The translations under genes were made by a program, and so were the position numbers. A stretch of 14,917 bases of DNA, from assembly GCA_035276605.1 (NCBI GenBank), contig DATELN010000228.1, positions 1 to 14,917 of the forward strand, given 5' to 3'. The stretch's first letter is position 1. Each line of letters starts with the position of its first letter. Source of the DNA: GCA-003244245 sp035276605. Its GTDB lineage: Bacteria > Actinomycetota > Actinomycetes > Mycobacteriales > Pseudonocardiaceae. Positions 14,670 through 14,917 of the stretch are shown piece by piece. The notes under the pieces are model-generated. The model was not told the origin of the DNA, made no database searches, and saw only the letters and a list, made by a program, of their open reading frames with translations.

Positions 14670-14724
14670 CGGCAGCGGAGGGATTCGAACCCCCGGACCC
14701 TCTCGGGTCGGTCGCTTTCAAGAC
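14670..14724 (-). pseudogene. 3' half of tRNA-Ser(UGA), likely att site
   Basis: Read on the minus strand: anticodon loop CTTGAAA (anticodon TGA), 3' anticodon stem GCGAC, a class II variable arm GACCC-GAGA-GGGTC, the T-arm GGGGG-TTCGAAT-CCCTC, the 3' acceptor strand CGCTGCC and discriminator G; CCA is not encoded. On the 5' side the sequence cannot form the anticodon stem beyond two pairs (TGGGT against GCGAC), and no D-arm is present. GGCAGCT at about 14761 resembles the missing 5' acceptor GGCAGCG, but it is too far away and lacks a D-arm. A clean break at the anticodon loop is the usual crossover point for tyrosine integrases in tRNA genes. Confidence 0.72.
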
Positions 14725-14917
14725 CCAGGGGAACCGTGTGTTGGAGTGTGTCCCAAGCTGCCTACCTGCGAGCTTCCTGCTGATATGTGTGCCGAAGCGT
14801 GCAGGGTGCAGCAGTCGGTTGCTACACGACTGCTACACAGCCGTAGCTGCTCGACGACCAGTCTCGCAGCGGTTCTGGGACTGGCCCAGGAAGGCATGGG
14901 TGGACTAGCGGCGGGAC
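14725..14917. other. Probable edge of an integrated element
   Basis: No gene is recognised. The minus strand carries two GTGTAGCA copies ten bases apart (14838-14820), the kind of short repeat found beside integrase attachment cores. Open frames on both strands are short or derive from antisense tRNA. Confidence 0.4.
14820..14838 (-). repeat. Tandem GTGTAGCA repeat beside the tRNA half-site
   Basis: GTGTAGCA occurs twice on the minus strand (14838-14831 and 14827-14820) separated by three bases, about 95 bases from the tRNA break. It is a candidate integrase or excisionase arm site. Confidence 0.35.

Noticed and set aside
14513..14908. Plus-strand frame with GFEPPDPLGSVAFKT
   Set aside because: This peptide is the antisense translation of the tRNA-Ser half, a common annotation artefact. 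The rest of the frame has no family features.
1..14917. CRISPR array
   Set aside because: No series of regularly spaced direct repeats was seen. The only repeats are the three arms near the Smr gene and short palindromes.

Overview
The window looks like a slow-growing Mycobacterium or a close actinobacterial relative. It is GC-rich, and several genes match families best known from mycobacteria: a PptH-type phosphohydrolase, a GT87 mannosyltransferase of the PimE/Rv2181 type, CaeA/Hip1-like and LpqI-like lipoproteins, and a short stand-alone Smr protein. The species is inferred from gene content only.

Layout, left to right. An acyl carrier protein gene runs off the left edge on the minus strand (1-183). 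A sparse stretch follows, then a 14-TM drug exporter of the DHA2/EmrB type (minus, 768-2261) with an open, possibly untranslated N-terminal extension to 2636. A DUF4186 gene (plus, 3064-3435) is followed by a decayed response-regulator receiver fragment (about 3640-3770). A GH3 lipoprotein (plus, 3857-5008) converges on a TAP-type alpha/beta-hydrolase lipoprotein (minus, 5037-6602). Two small plus-strand genes follow, the second encoding a coiled-coil/helix-turn-helix protein (7022-7480). A PptH-like metallophosphoesterase (minus, 7587-8447) comes next, and its stop codon overlaps the start of a truncated PptT-type phosphopantetheinyl transferase (7459-7590).

The centre-right is a minus-strand block of three polytopic membrane proteins with GT-C-type features (13346 down to 8593). 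The last two are joined by an ATGA overlap. They are probably extracytoplasmic glycosyltransferases, possibly acting on one cell-envelope glycan or glycolipid; the substrate cannot be read from sequence.

The right end is eroded. It holds a frameshifted C-terminal piece of an ECF sigma factor (about 13738-14050), an Smr-domain gene (minus, 14206-14469) between imperfect 38-nt inverted repeats, and the 3' half only of a tRNA-Ser(UGA) (minus, 14670-14724). The tRNA sequence stops abruptly at the anticodon loop, as expected for the att site of an element integrated in a tRNA gene. By orientation the element would lie to the right of 14724 and the window would be its chromosomal flank.

Points most worth a second look: the pptH/dead-pptT pair with an acyl carrier protein gene 7.4 kb away, the tRNA-Ser half-site, the inverted repeats around the Smr gene, a GH3 enzyme lacking the NagZ-type catalytic His, and a 14-codon leader frame coupled to the TAP-like gene.
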